From assembly GCF_041320665.1 (NCBI RefSeq), contig NZ_CP166730.1, positions 1,364,001-1,428,000 of the forward strand: a stretch of 64,000 nt of DNA, written 5' to 3'. The notes under the pieces were generated by a model, which saw only the letters and a list, made by a program, of their open reading frames with translations, was not told the origin of the DNA and ran no database searches. Of the stretch, positions 39,000-47,724 are shown piece after piece. Numbering within the stretch: position 1 is the stretch's first letter; every line of letters starts with the position of its first letter. Both the position numbers and the translations under genes were made by a program. The stretch comes from Comamonas sp. GB3 AK4-5 (GTDB taxonomy: Bacteria; Pseudomonadota; Gammaproteobacteria; Burkholderiales; Burkholderiaceae_C).

Positions 39000-39722
39000 A
39001 TGAATAACAAGACGAATACGCCGGCACTGGAGATCAAGCAGCTGCAGGCCTGGTATGGCGAATCCCATGTGCTGCATGGTGTGGACATCGTGGTGCAGCC
39101 CGGTGAGGTGGTGACGCTGCTGGGCCGCAACGGTGCAGGGCGTACCTCCACCATGCGTGCCGTGATGGGACTGACCGGCGCACGCAAGGGCTCGATCAAG
39201 GTCAACGGGGTGGAGACCATCCACCTGCCCACGCACAAGATTGCCCACCTGGGCGTGGGCTACTGCCCCGAGGAGCGCGGCATTTTCTCCAGCCTGTCCT
39301 GCGAGGAAAACCTGATGCTGCCCCCGCCGCTGAAGACCGGCGAAAAAGGCATGAGCGTGGACGAGATCTACGAAATGTTCCCCAACCTCTACGAGCGCCG
39401 CCACAGCCAGGGCACGCGACTGTCGGGTGGGGAGCAGCAGATGCTGGCCGTGGCCCGCATTCTGCGTACGGGCGCACGCCTGTTGCTGCTGGACGAAATC
39501 TCGGAAGGCCTGGCCCCCGTGATCGTTCAGACCCTGGCCCGCATGATCACCATGCTGCGGGCCAAGGGCTATACGGTGGTGATGGTGGAGCAGAACTTCC
39601 GCTTCGCCGCACCGCTGGCTGACCGCTTTTATGTGATGGAGCACGGCTGCATCGTCGAGCGTTTTGAGTCCGCACAGCTGCAGGAAAAGATGTCTGTACT
39701 CAATGAATTGCTGGGGGTCTGA
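39000..39722 (+). CDS. livF: Branched-chain amino acid-type ABC transporter ATPase LivF
   Basis: 240 residues. The signature LSGGEQQM, Walker B RLLLLDEISEGL and switch His region MVEQNFRFA (Q in place of H) are visible. The Walker A reads GRNGAGRTS (42-50): the invariant lysine is Arg48. The DNA codon is CGT. It may be a lineage variant or reduce ATP turnover, with LivG carrying the normal lysine. ATG at 39000 was preferred to a TTG at 38994. Confidence 0.93.
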   Translation: MNNKTNTPALEIKQLQAWYGESHVLHGVDIVVQPGEVVTLLGRNGAGRTSTMRAVMGLTGARKGSIKVNGVETIHLPTHKIAHLGVGYCPEERGIFSSLSCEENLMLPPPLKTGEKGMSVDEIYEMFPNLYERRHSQGTRLSGGEQQMLAVARILRTGARLLLLDEISEGLAPVIVQTLARMITMLRAKGYTVVMVEQNFRFAAPLADRFYVMEHGCIVERFESAQLQEKMSVLNELLGV

Positions 39723-39825
39723 GCGCAGCCCGCGCCAGGCATCCACTCTCAGAACAGGAGCTGCTTGTGCAAGATGCACAGCGCTTCCAAGCCCTAAACG
39801 ATTCCGAATTCAAGGAGACAAAACC

Positions 39826-41037
39826 ATGCAAGCATTCTCGATGAAAGCCCTCGCTCTGGCACTGACCGCCACCGGCCTGCTGGGCGCTAGCGTCCAGCTC
39901 CAGGCCCAGGCACAAGAGAAGGTGAAGATCGGCTTCATCACCGACATGTCCAGCAACTACGCCGACGTGGACGGCAAGAACGGCGCCACCGCCATCCAGA
40001 TGGCCATCGACGACTTTGGCGGCAAGGTGCTGGGCAAGCCCATTGAGTTGCTGACGCAAGACCACCAGCACAAGCCAGACATCGCCGCCACCAAGGCCCG
40101 CGAGTGGATCGACACCCAGAACCTGACCATGCTGTTTGGCGGCACCAACTCCGGCGTGGCCCTGGCCCTGGCCAAGGTGGCTGCGGAGAAGAAGCGCGTT
40201 TACTTCAACAACGGCGCTGGCGCCTCGGCCCTGACCAACGAGCAGTGCACCCCTTACACCGTGCACTACGCCTACGACACCGTGGCCCTGGCCCGTGGCA
40301 CGGGTGGTGCGGTGGTGGACCAAGGCGGCAAGAGCTGGTTCTTCCTGACCGCCGACTACGCCTTCGGCCACTCGCTGGAAGCCGACACCACCAAGGTCAT
40401 CGAGGCCAAGGGTGGCAAGGTGGTGGGTGCGGTCAAGCACCCGCTGAACGCTTCGGACTTCTCTTCCTTCCTGCTGCAGGCCCAGAACAGCAAGGCCCAG
40501 ATCCTGGGCCTGGCCAATGCGGGCGGTGACATGATCAATGCCGTCAAGGCTGCGCGCGAGTTCGGTATCAACAAGAGCATGAAGATGGCCGGCCTGCTGG
40601 TGTTCCTCACCGACATCCACAGCCTGGGTCTGAAGAACACCGAAGGCCTGTTGCTGACCACCAGCTGGGACTGGAACCTGAACGATGAAACCCGCGCCTT
40701 CGGCAAGAAGTTCATGGCCAAGACCAAGCGCATGCCCACCGACATTCAGGCCGCCAACTACTCCGCCACCACCAACTACCTGAAGGCCGTGGAAAAGGCC
40801 GGAACCACCGACGCGGACAAGGTCATGGCCGTGCTCAAGAGCACGCCGCTGAAGGACTTCTACGGCCAGGGCGTGATCCGTCCCGACGGCCGCTACGCCC
40901 ACGACATGTACCTCATGCAGGTCAAGGCACCCAAGGAATCCAAGGAAGCATGGGACTACTACAAGGTCGTCACCAAGCTGCCGGCCGACCAGGTGTGGAC
41001 CACCAAGGCCGAAACCAAGTGCGCGCTCTGGAAGTAA
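39826..41037 (+). CDS. Branched-chain amino acid-type ABC transporter receptor
   Basis: 403 residues, periplasmic type I solute-binding protein. Signal peptide of about 29 residues (KALALALTATGLLGASVQLQ, then AQAQ). KIGFITDMSSNYADVDGKNG starts the mature ligand-binding fold. AAGGAG precedes the ATG at 39826. The ligand is uncertain: members of this subgroup bind amino acids, amides or aromatic acids. Confidence 0.9.
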   Translation: MQAFSMKALALALTATGLLGASVQLQAQAQEKVKIGFITDMSSNYADVDGKNGATAIQMAIDDFGGKVLGKPIELLTQDHQHKPDIAATKAREWIDTQNLTMLFGGTNSGVALALAKVAAEKKRVYFNNGAGASALTNEQCTPYTVHYAYDTVALARGTGGAVVDQGGKSWFFLTADYAFGHSLEADTTKVIEAKGGKVVGAVKHPLNASDFSSFLLQAQNSKAQILGLANAGGDMINAVKAAREFGINKSMKMAGLLVFLTDIHSLGLKNTEGLLLTTSWDWNLNDETRAFGKKFMAKTKRMPTDIQAANYSATTNYLKAVEKAGTTDADKVMAVLKSTPLKDFYGQGVIRPDGRYAHDMYLMQVKAPKESKEAWDYYKVVTKLPADQVWTTKAETKCALWK

Positions 41038-41152
41038 GCCGCAGCCGCTGCGCCTGAGTACCTAAGGTGCTAGTGCGCGGCCCGGCCTCCGCCTGCAGGT
41101 GGGGGCCGGTGCCAGCAGGGCATTTCCCTTTCCCCCTTTTGTGTTTGTCCCC

Positions 41153-42037
41153 ATGGAAATCTTCGGTGTGTCATTGCCGGGCCTGATGAGCCAGCTCTTG
41201 CTGGGGCTCGTCAACGGCTCGTTTTACGCGATTCTGAGCTTGGGCCTGGCCGTGATCTTTGGCCTGCTCAATGTGATCAACTTTGCGCATGGCGCACTGT
41301 TCATGCTCGGAGCGATGGTCACCTGGATGGCCATGAACTATTTCGAGATCAATTACTGGGTCATGCTGATCCTGGCCCCCTTCATCGTCGGGCTGTTTGG
41401 CGTGTTCATCGAGCGCTTCTTGCTGCGCTGGATCTACAAGCTCGATCACCTGTATGGCCTCTTGCTCACGCTGGGCCTGTCGCTGCTGATCGAGGGCTTG
41501 TTCCGCTCGGTCTACGGCGTTTCCGGCCTGGGCTACGACACGCCCGAGCTGCTGGAGGGCGCGACCGATCTGGGCTTCATGATCCTGCCCAACTACCGTG
41601 CCTGGGTGGTGGTGGCCTCGCTGGTGGTGTGCTTTGCCACCTGGTATGTGATTGAGAAGACCCGCATCGGCGCCTACCTGCGCGCCGGCACCGAAAACCC
41701 CCGCCTGGTGGAAGCCTTCGGCGTGAACGTGCCGGTGATGATCACCCTGACCTATGCCTTCGGCGTGGGCCTGGCCGCCTTTGCCGGCGTGCTGGCCGCA
41801 CCCGTCTACCAGGTCACGCCGCTGATGGGGCAGAACCTCATCATCGTGGTGTTTGCCGTGGTGGTGATTGGCGGCATGGGCTCCATCATGGGCGCCATCC
41901 TCACCGGCCTGGGCCTGGGGATCGTCGAAGGCCTGACCAAGGTCTTCTGGCCCGAAGCTTCCTCCACCGTGGTGTTCTTCATCATGGTCATCGTTCTCCT
42001 GATCCGCCCCGCCGGCCTGTTCGGCAAAGAAAAGTAA
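41153..42037 (+). CDS. livH: Branched-chain amino acid-type ABC transporter permease LivH
   Basis: 294 residues, inner-membrane permease. GLVNGSFYAILSLGLAVIFG and NVINFAHGALFMLGAM mark the family, and the EAA-like loop appears as TENPRLVEAFGVNV. About eight helices. The ATG at 41153 follows a pyrimidine-rich stretch with no strong ribosome site. Confidence 0.95.
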   Translation: MEIFGVSLPGLMSQLLLGLVNGSFYAILSLGLAVIFGLLNVINFAHGALFMLGAMVTWMAMNYFEINYWVMLILAPFIVGLFGVFIERFLLRWIYKLDHLYGLLLTLGLSLLIEGLFRSVYGVSGLGYDTPELLEGATDLGFMILPNYRAWVVVASLVVCFATWYVIEKTRIGAYLRAGTENPRLVEAFGVNVPVMITLTYAFGVGLAAFAGVLAAPVYQVTPLMGQNLIIVVFAVVVIGGMGSIMGAILTGLGLGIVEGLTKVFWPEASSTVVFFIMVIVLLIRPAGLFGKEK

Positions 42038-42052
42038 GCAGGGGCACGCCAC

Positions 42053-43045
42053 ATGAACTCCAAGAAACTCGCTTCCCTCGGTTACGGCCTGCTGCTGCTG
42101 GGCCTGATCGCCGCCCCCTTCTTCGGGGCCTATCCGGTGTTCGTCATGAAGCTGATGTGCTTCGCGCTGTTCGCCTCGGCCTTCAATCTGCTGCTGGGCT
42201 ACACCGGCTTGCTGTCCTTCGGCCATGCCGCCTTTCTGGGCGGTGCTGCCTATGTGGCGGGTTATTCGATCAAGGCCTGGGCCGTCACGCCCGAGCTGGG
42301 CCTCATCTTGGGCACCCTGGCTGGTGCCGCCCTCGGCCTGGTTGCGGGCTGGCTGGCCATCCGCCGCCAGGGCATTTATTTCTCGATGATCACCCTGGCA
42401 CTGGCGCAGATGCTGTTCTTCGTCTTTCTGCAAGCCCCGTTCACGGGCGGCGAGGACGGGCTGCAAGGCGTGCCGCGCGGAAAATTGTTCGGCCTGATCG
42501 ACCTGTCCAGCGACCTGACCATGTACTACGTGGCCCTGGCGGTGGTGACCCTGGCCTTCTTGCTGATCGTGCGCACCGTGCATTCGCCCTTTGGCCAGGT
42601 GCTCAAGGCCATCAAGGAAAACGAGCCGCGCGCCATCTCGCTGGGCTATGACGTGAACCGCTTCAAGCTGCTGGCCTTTGTGCTGTCGGCCGCGCTCACC
42701 GGCCTGGCGGGCTCGCTCAAGACCCTGGTGCTGGGCTTTGCCACGCTGTCGGATGCACACTGGACCACCTCGGGCCATGTGATCTTGATGACCTTGATGG
42801 GTGGCCTGGGCACGCTGTCCGGCCCCATCGTCGGCTCGGCCGTGGTGGTGGCGCTGGAAAACAAGATTGGCGACTTCGGTGCTTTCCTGGCCAAGCTCAC
42901 CGGCGTGGAATGGTTCACCACGCTGGGCGAGTCGGTGACCATCGTCACCGGCCTGATCTTTGTGATCTGCGTGCTGGCCTTCCGCCGCGGCATCATGGGC
43001 GAGATCATTGGCTGGCTGACACGATGCAAGAACGGAACGGCTTGA
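42053..43045 (+). CDS. livM: Branched-chain amino acid-type ABC transporter permease LivM
   Basis: 330 residues, second permease. ASAFNLLLGYTGLLSFGHAA and KENEPRAISLGYDVNRFKLL are family landmarks. It starts 15 bases after livH; last gene of the operon. The Cys-containing tail (WLTRCKNGTA) is short. Confidence 0.95.
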   Translation: MNSKKLASLGYGLLLLGLIAAPFFGAYPVFVMKLMCFALFASAFNLLLGYTGLLSFGHAAFLGGAAYVAGYSIKAWAVTPELGLILGTLAGAALGLVAGWLAIRRQGIYFSMITLALAQMLFFVFLQAPFTGGEDGLQGVPRGKLFGLIDLSSDLTMYYVALAVVTLAFLLIVRTVHSPFGQVLKAIKENEPRAISLGYDVNRFKLLAFVLSAALTGLAGSLKTLVLGFATLSDAHWTTSGHVILMTLMGGLGTLSGPIVGSAVVVALENKIGDFGAFLAKLTGVEWFTTLGESVTIVTGLIFVICVLAFRRGIMGEIIGWLTRCKNGTA

Positions 43046-43055
43046 CATAAAGCAC

Positions 43056-43119
43056 TCCCTTGCGCCGCTGCGCGTCTTCCTCCTCTCTGGCGCTCTGCGC
43101 CGGAGGGGGAGGGCACCAG
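43056..43119. repeat. GC-rich intergenic repeat, copy 2
   Basis: Resembles 37246-37300. A weaker relative may lie at 48011-48058 (GGAGGGCA and GGCCCTTGC in the same order). Similarity judged by eye. Confidence 0.35.
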
Positions 43120-43244
43120 CGCGGCGGGGCGGCCCTTGCGCGGCGCTCTGGCATGTGTGCTTCCCTGTCTGGCTCCCTCGCCCCTTTGGGGAGAGGGCCG
43201 GGGTGAGGGGCTGGCACTGGTCCGGCACCGGCTCTTTGATGCAT

Positions 43245-43274
43245 CAACGCCACGGGCCAAGGTCCGTGGCGTTG
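43245..43274 (+). terminator. Strong hairpin downstream of livM
   Basis: CAACGCCACGG pairs with CCGTGGCGTTG around GCCAAGGT. No long T-run follows, so termination is only possible. Confidence 0.4.
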
Positions 43275-43385
43275 TGCTTTGCGGCTTTGCACCGCGGGCG
43301 CCGTGGTGTGGGGCTGTGGTATTGCCGTCAATGGCTGCAGCGCGCACTACCATGCGGGTTACGGTGCTGAAACAAGGAGAGAGAA

Positions 43386-44027
43386 ATGGTGTTCACCCTG
43401 CAAACAAGCCAGCCGCCGCTGGACCCAAGACTGGCACAGGTGCTGGAGTACTGGCTGGGTGCCGAGCAGCCCAGCAATGCCTCGGCGCTGGCGCGCAAGC
43501 AGCTGTGGTTCACGAAGTCGGAAGCCGTGGACGAGGAAATCCGCCACCGCTTCGGCGCCGTGATGCAAGAGGCCCTGGCGGGCCGTCTGGACCATGAGGT
43601 GGCGACACCCCTGGGGCGGCTGGCCGTGCTCATCGTGCTGGACCAGTTCATGCGCAATGCCCACCGGGGCACGCCCAAAAGTTTTGCTGGCGATGCCCAG
43701 GCCCTGCAACTGGCTCTGGATGGCGTCTCCCACGGTCATGACAGCGACGACAGCGTGCCTGCCGCAGCGCGCATTTTTTGCTATCTGCCGCTGGAACATG
43801 CCGAAGACCTCAATATGCAAAACCACAGCGTGGTCGCCTTTGAGCAACTGGCCCAGGAAGCCACGCCCGACACCCGCGAGTTTCTGGCCGGCACCCTGGA
43901 CTACGCGCTGCGCCACCGCGAGGTGATCGAACGCTTTGGCCGCTTTCCCCACCGCAACGCCATGCTGGGGCGTACCAGCACCGAGCAGGAGCTGGAGTAT
44001 CTGGCCCAACCAGGGGCGGGGTTTTAG
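43386..44027 (+). CDS. DUF924 family protein
   Basis: 213 residues, helical. VLEYWLGAEQP near the start, LIVLDQFMRNAHRGTPKSFA and the C-terminal ERFGRFPHRNAMLGR are the family signature. The fold is TPR-like in known members; the role is unknown. AAGGAGAGAGAA precedes the ATG. Confidence 0.92.
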   Translation: MVFTLQTSQPPLDPRLAQVLEYWLGAEQPSNASALARKQLWFTKSEAVDEEIRHRFGAVMQEALAGRLDHEVATPLGRLAVLIVLDQFMRNAHRGTPKSFAGDAQALQLALDGVSHGHDSDDSVPAAARIFCYLPLEHAEDLNMQNHSVVAFEQLAQEATPDTREFLAGTLDYALRHREVIERFGRFPHRNAMLGRTSTEQELEYLAQPGAGF

Positions 44028-44064
44028 GGGCCTGCCTGAGTATCGAGATCAGAACAGCCTGAGG

Positions 44065-44121
44065 AGGTACTTGTCTCAGATGTGGCTGTGAGGTGTTATC
44101 CCGAAGCCACGAGTTCGCCCC
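44065..44121. repeat. 57-bp dispersed repeat, copy A
   Basis: Matches 61784-61840 at about 44 of 57 positions with no gap, sharing AGGTACTT at one end and CCGAAGCC and TTCGCCCC at the other. It is followed by CTCGACTTCGG, which pairs back with CCGAAGCCACGAG. Confidence 0.55.
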
Positions 44122-44283
44122 TCGACTTCGGAATCCCTTTTGCGCACAGGATTCAATTCGCCGTGGAGGCCTAGTTGAGACAGAATTTTCATCAGTAAAA
44201 TAGGCTTCTAGCGCTTTCCTTGTAAGCGATGAATGCTCATAAATAAAGAGCGCCTGCGCGAACACCTTGTGCCAATAGACAAA

Positions 44284-44312
44284 GAAAAAGCCCTGCATCG
44301 CAGGGCTTTTTC
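44284..44312. terminator. Bidirectional terminator between DUF924 and sulfurtransferase genes
   Basis: AAAAAGCCCTG pairs with CAGGGCTTTTT around CATCG, with A-run and T-run sides serving both strands. Confidence 0.85.
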
Positions 44313-44354
44313 GCAGCGCCGCCGCAGCGGCAGCGGGAGAGTGGGGGCAAGGAC

Positions 44355-45218
44355 TCAGCCCCGCTCCACCGACCGGCTCGCATCCGAGCACCATTCGCTC
44401 CAGCTGCCGGCAAACAGCCTGGTGGGGGCGTAGCCCGCCACTTCCATGGCAATCAGATTGGGCAGGGCGCTGACGCCGCTGCCGCATTGGTGCACCACCG
44501 TGGCGGGGTCGCGGCCCTGCAGCAGTGCGTCGAATTCGGCGCGCAGCAGGTCTTTAGGTTTGAAGCGGCCGTCGGCGGCGATATTGGTGGAGAACAGGCG
44601 GTTGAGTGCGCCGGGGATATGGCCGGCCACGGGGTCCATGGGTTCTTCATCGCCCCGATAGCGGGCGGGAGCGCGGGCGTCGATCACGGTTTGCACTGCG
44701 GGCTGGCCCAGGGCTTGGAGCACGTCGCTGGCCGTGCTCAGCTGGCGCAGCGGTGTGCCCAGTGCAAACTGGCTGGGCGCAGGGGCTGCGGCGTTGCCGG
44801 CTTCCAGGGGCAGGCCGGCGGCTTGCCAGTGCTGCAGGCCGCCGTCGAGCACGGCCACGGCCTCATGGCCAGCCCATTTCAGCATCCACCACAGGCGGCC
44901 GCAGTAGTTGGCGCCGTTGCGGTCGTAGACCACGGCCTGCATGCCATTGGCAAAGCCCACGCTGGACAGCCAGGCCGCAAAGCGTTCGCGGCTGGGCAGG
45001 GGGTGGCGGCCACCGGAGGCGGCCTGGTCGCCGGGCTGGGCGCTGAGGGCCTGGTCCAGGTCGGCGTAGACGGCGCCGGGGAGATGGGCTTGCAGGTACT
45101 GCTCGCGGCCCAGGCTGGGCTGGGTCAGGGCAAAGCTGCAGTCAAACACCATCAGGGGCTGGCCCTGGGCCTGCAGGGTCTGGAGCTGGGCAACGGTGAT
45201 GAGGGTGGAGTAGGTCAT
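44355..45218 (-). CDS. sseA: 3-mercaptopyruvate sulfurtransferase
   Basis: 287 residues, two rhodanese domains; the C-terminal one is active. The catalytic loop is C245-G-S-G-V-S, the CGSG type of mercaptopyruvate enzymes rather than the CRKG type of thiosulfate sulfurtransferases. It would move sulfur from 3-mercaptopyruvate to thiols or cyanide. The N-terminal domain has DCSFAL and HLPGAVYADLD. No signal peptide from the ATG at 45218. Longer upstream frames look non-coding. Confidence 0.92.
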   Translation of the reverse strand: MTYSTLITVAQLQTLQAQGQPLMVFDCSFALTQPSLGREQYLQAHLPGAVYADLDQALSAQPGDQAASGGRHPLPSRERFAAWLSSVGFANGMQAVVYDRNGANYCGRLWWMLKWAGHEAVAVLDGGLQHWQAAGLPLEAGNAAAPAPSQFALGTPLRQLSTASDVLQALGQPAVQTVIDARAPARYRGDEEPMDPVAGHIPGALNRLFSTNIAADGRFKPKDLLRAEFDALLQGRDPATVVHQCGSGVSALPNLIAMEVAGYAPTRLFAGSWSEWCSDASRSVERG

Positions 45219-45572
45219 GGGCAGAGGGCGTGGGTCGGCACAGGTCAAACAATGCAGACATTGTGCGCCAGCCGGGTGCATGACTTGGCAGCGCGCTTCA
45301 AGCGCATGCAATGCGGTGACGCTGCAGGCATGCACTCCCTGGGCCCAAAGCCTTGTGGCTTTGCTGTGGCATCGTGGGAAGACGCCCATACGGTGCTGGA
45401 TGCTGCGCACCCTTGCCGTGAGGAGCACGGTTAAGAGCACTGCTCTGCGGGCGTGCGTCGCGCCAGGGGTCGCGTCTGCTTGTTGTGGGAGATTGCCAGC
45501 GCCGTCGCCACATTGCAAAAGCCCACGCCTGCAGGCAAGGCGAGCTTCTGTGCCCGCCATGCTGTGGGGCGT
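45219..45572 (-). other. Gene-free region upstream of sseA
   Basis: 354 bases between sseA and the EamA gene, both on the minus strand. Apart from a weak CAATG/CATTG stem near 45250 I see no structure; the sseA promoter should lie here. Confidence 0.35.
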
Positions 45573-46490
45573 CTAGGTTTTGCTGGTGGGTACCGGCTGG
45601 GCCGCACCCCGGGCGCGGAAGATGGAGGCCGCCATGCCGCAGATGACGATCAGTGCCATGCCGGTCCAGCCGGCAAGGCCCAGCGCGTCGCCAAAGAGGA
45701 ACAAGCTGTACAGGCTGGCAAACACGATGCCCGAGTACTGCAGATTGGCGGCCACCAGGGTGCTGCGCTGGGTTTTGGCGCTGGAGTAGGCCTTGGTCAG
45801 TGTGATCTGCCCGCCCGCGGCGAGCAGGCTCAGGGGCAGCAGCCACAGGGCCTGCTGCCAGCCCGGCCAGGGGGACATGCCCATGAACACCATGCCGCCC
45901 AGGCCCATGAGCGTGGAGCCCAGGCCAAAGTAGAAAACGGTACGGCTTTCGGGCTCGCCAATGCGGGCCATGGCACTCAGCTGCATATAGGCCAGGGCCG
46001 AGAGCAGGCCCGAGCACAGGCCGATCAGCGCGGGCACGGTCTGGTCCTGGGCAAAACTGGGCTGCAGCATCAGCACCACGCCGGCAAAGCCAATGGAGAT
46101 GGTGATGACCAGGGGAATGTTCAGCGCCTGGCGCTGGCCCTGGTAGCCGGGGCGCAGCGTCCAGGCCGCGCCCAGCAGCAAGATGACGGCAATCCACAGG
46201 CTGCTCATGTAGTTGAGCGTCATGGCGCTGGCCAGCGGAATCTGGGTGAGGGCATAGAACCAGCAGCCCATGGAGGTGACGCCGGTCAGGCTGCGCCAGG
46301 CGTGCATAAAGGGGTGGGGGGTTTTGAGGCTGACGCCCTGGGAGCGCGACATGGCCCAGAGAATGGCCATGCCCACCAGGCCGCGGTAGAAGACGATTTC
46401 TGCCGTGTTGAAGCTCTCCGACGCGTATTTGATGCACACCCCCATCGTCGCGAAGAGGAATGTACTCACCACCACCCACAGCACTTGCAT
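45573..46490 (-). CDS. EamA-family (DMT) transporter
   Basis: 305 residues with about ten hydrophobic helices in two EamA repeats. The first begins VLWVVVSTFLFATMGVCIKY with EIVFYRGLVGM; the second includes YFGLGSTLMGLGGMVFMG and YSGIVFASLYSLFLFGD. Drug/metabolite exporter type; the substrate cannot be deduced. The ATG at 46490 gives the usual N-terminus. It lies downstream of the Rieske gene, with a terminator between. Confidence 0.92.
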   Translation of the reverse strand: MQVLWVVVSTFLFATMGVCIKYASESFNTAEIVFYRGLVGMAILWAMSRSQGVSLKTPHPFMHAWRSLTGVTSMGCWFYALTQIPLASAMTLNYMSSLWIAVILLLGAAWTLRPGYQGQRQALNIPLVITISIGFAGVVLMLQPSFAQDQTVPALIGLCSGLLSALAYMQLSAMARIGEPESRTVFYFGLGSTLMGLGGMVFMGMSPWPGWQQALWLLPLSLLAAGGQITLTKAYSSAKTQRSTLVAANLQYSGIVFASLYSLFLFGDALGLAGWTGMALIVICGMAASIFRARGAAQPVPTSKT

Positions 46491-46524
46491 AGTTGAAGGG
46501 CCGCTGACTGCGGCTTGCAGAACG

Positions 46525-46566
46525 AAAAAAGCTGCCGACGCTTTTTTCCAAGCGCCGGCAGCTTTG
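46525..46566 (-). terminator. Intrinsic terminator after the Rieske oxygenase gene
   Basis: On the minus strand AAAGCTGCCGGCGCTT pairs with AAGCGTCGGCAGCTTT across GGAAAA, followed by T residues. Confidence 0.85.
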
Positions 46567-46584
46567 CAAATGCTAACAAAAACC

Positions 46585-47724
46585 TCAGCCTTGGGGCACG
46601 TGCTCACCCATCGTGGATCGATACCACTCGTGGAAATGTTGCATGCCGTCTTCCATGGGGCTTTGATAGGGGCCGACCTCGTTGTCGCCGCGTTCATACA
46701 AGGCCTTGCGGCCTGCGTCCATACGCTCGCCGATCTCGTCGTCTTCGATGGCAGTTTCCATGTAGGCGGCTTTTTGGGCCTGCACGAACTCGGGCTCAAA
46801 AGCGGCGATTTCTTCGGGGTAGTAGAACTCGACCACGTTCATGGTCTGCGTCGGGCTGACAGGGTGCAGCGTGGACACGGTGAGCACATGCGGATACCAC
46901 TCCACCATGATGTGGGGGTAATAGGTCAGCCAGATGGCGCCGCGCTCAGGCAGCTCGCCGTTGCGATACTGCAGCAGCACCTCGTGCCATTTTTTGTACA
47001 CCTCGGAGCCTGGCTGGCCAAAGCTGGGCGCCACGCCCACGGTCTGCACCGAGTACTCCTTGGCAAATTCCCACTGCAGGTCATCGCAGGTGACGAAGTT
47101 GCCCAGGCCGGGGTGGAAGGGGCCTACGTGGTAGTCCTCCAGATAGACCTCGATAAAGGTCTTCCAGTTGTAGTTGCACTGGTGCATTTCCACATGGCTG
47201 AGCACAAAGCCGTCAAAGCGCAGCTGCTCCTTGAGGCACATGCCTGCCAGGTCCGCATTCACGTCGCGGCCATTGGCCTCGAACAACATGCCGTTCCATT
47301 CCTGCAGCGGGTAGTTGTTCAGATGCAGACAGGGGTCGTGACTGAAGTGGGGCGCGCCCAGCAGCTCGCCGCTGGGGCTGTAGGTCCAGCGGTGCAGGGG
47401 GCAGACGAGGTTGCCGCCGGCATGGCCTTTGCCCTCGGTCAGCAGATTGCCCCGGCCCCTGAGCATCACGGCCTGGCGGTGGCGGCAGATGTTGGAGATC
47501 AGCTCCACCTTGCCGCTGGCATTGCGCACCAGGGCACGGCCTTCGTTTTCTTGTGGCAGAGCGTAGTAGTCGCCTGCCTCGGGGACCGAGATGGCGTGGC
47601 CCACATAACGTGGTCCTCGCTGGAAGATGGTTGCCATTTCGCGCTGGAACAGCGCTTCATCGAAATAGCTGGAAACTGGTAGTTGGCTGGCCGCCTGCTG
47701 CAGTTGAAGACTTAAATCAGACAT
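46585..47724 (-). CDS. Rieske non-haem iron oxygenase, alpha subunit
   Basis: 379 residues. Rieske 2Fe-2S ligands C80-R-H82 and C108-P-L-H111; mononuclear iron histidines H199 and H204 in LEDYHVGPFH. The position of the bridging aspartate of naphthalene dioxygenase is Glu196 here, as in carnitine and betaine oxygenases, which hints at a non-aromatic or quaternary amine substrate. No reductase or beta subunit gene is adjacent, so electrons must come from elsewhere. The substrate is unknown. Confidence 0.9.
   Translation of the reverse strand: MSDLSLQLQQAASQLPVSSYFDEALFQREMATIFQRGPRYVGHAISVPEAGDYYALPQENEGRALVRNASGKVELISNICRHRQAVMLRGRGNLLTEGKGHAGGNLVCPLHRWTYSPSGELLGAPHFSHDPCLHLNNYPLQEWNGMLFEANGRDVNADLAGMCLKEQLRFDGFVLSHVEMHQCNYNWKTFIEVYLEDYHVGPFHPGLGNFVTCDDLQWEFAKEYSVQTVGVAPSFGQPGSEVYKKWHEVLLQYRNGELPERGAIWLTYYPHIMVEWYPHVLTVSTLHPVSPTQTMNVVEFYYPEEIAAFEPEFVQAQKAAYMETAIEDDEIGERMDAGRKALYERGDNEVGPYQSPMEDGMQHFHEWYRSTMGEHVPQG

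Larger units (their letters stand above)
43046..43385 (+). other. GC-rich gene-free region with repeats
   Basis: 340 bases between livM and the DUF924 gene. It holds a copy of the GC-rich intergenic repeat (43056-43119), a CCCTCGCCCC/GGGGAGAGGG palindromic stretch near 43170-43200, and a hairpin at 43245-43274 (CAACGCCACGG with CCGTGGCGTTG). No gene is supported. Confidence 0.5.
44028..44354. other. Gene-free region with a short dispersed repeat
   Basis: 327 bases between convergent DUF924 and sulfurtransferase genes. It holds a dispersed repeat (44065-44121) and a bidirectional terminator (44284-44312); the middle is AT-rich with no supported gene. Confidence 0.5.

Noticed and set aside
38994..39002. 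TTG start for livF at 38994
   Set aside because: The ATG six bases later has acceptable spacing from GGGG and gives a normal N-terminus.
41171..43228. 685-codon open frame opposite livH and livM
   Set aside because: Antisense shadow of two clear permease genes; no recognisable domain.
43810..44487. 225-codon minus-strand frame across the DUF924 and sseA ends
   Set aside because: It overlaps two certain genes and a terminator. A short stretch in the middle looks more protein-like, but it has no start or ribosome site of its own.
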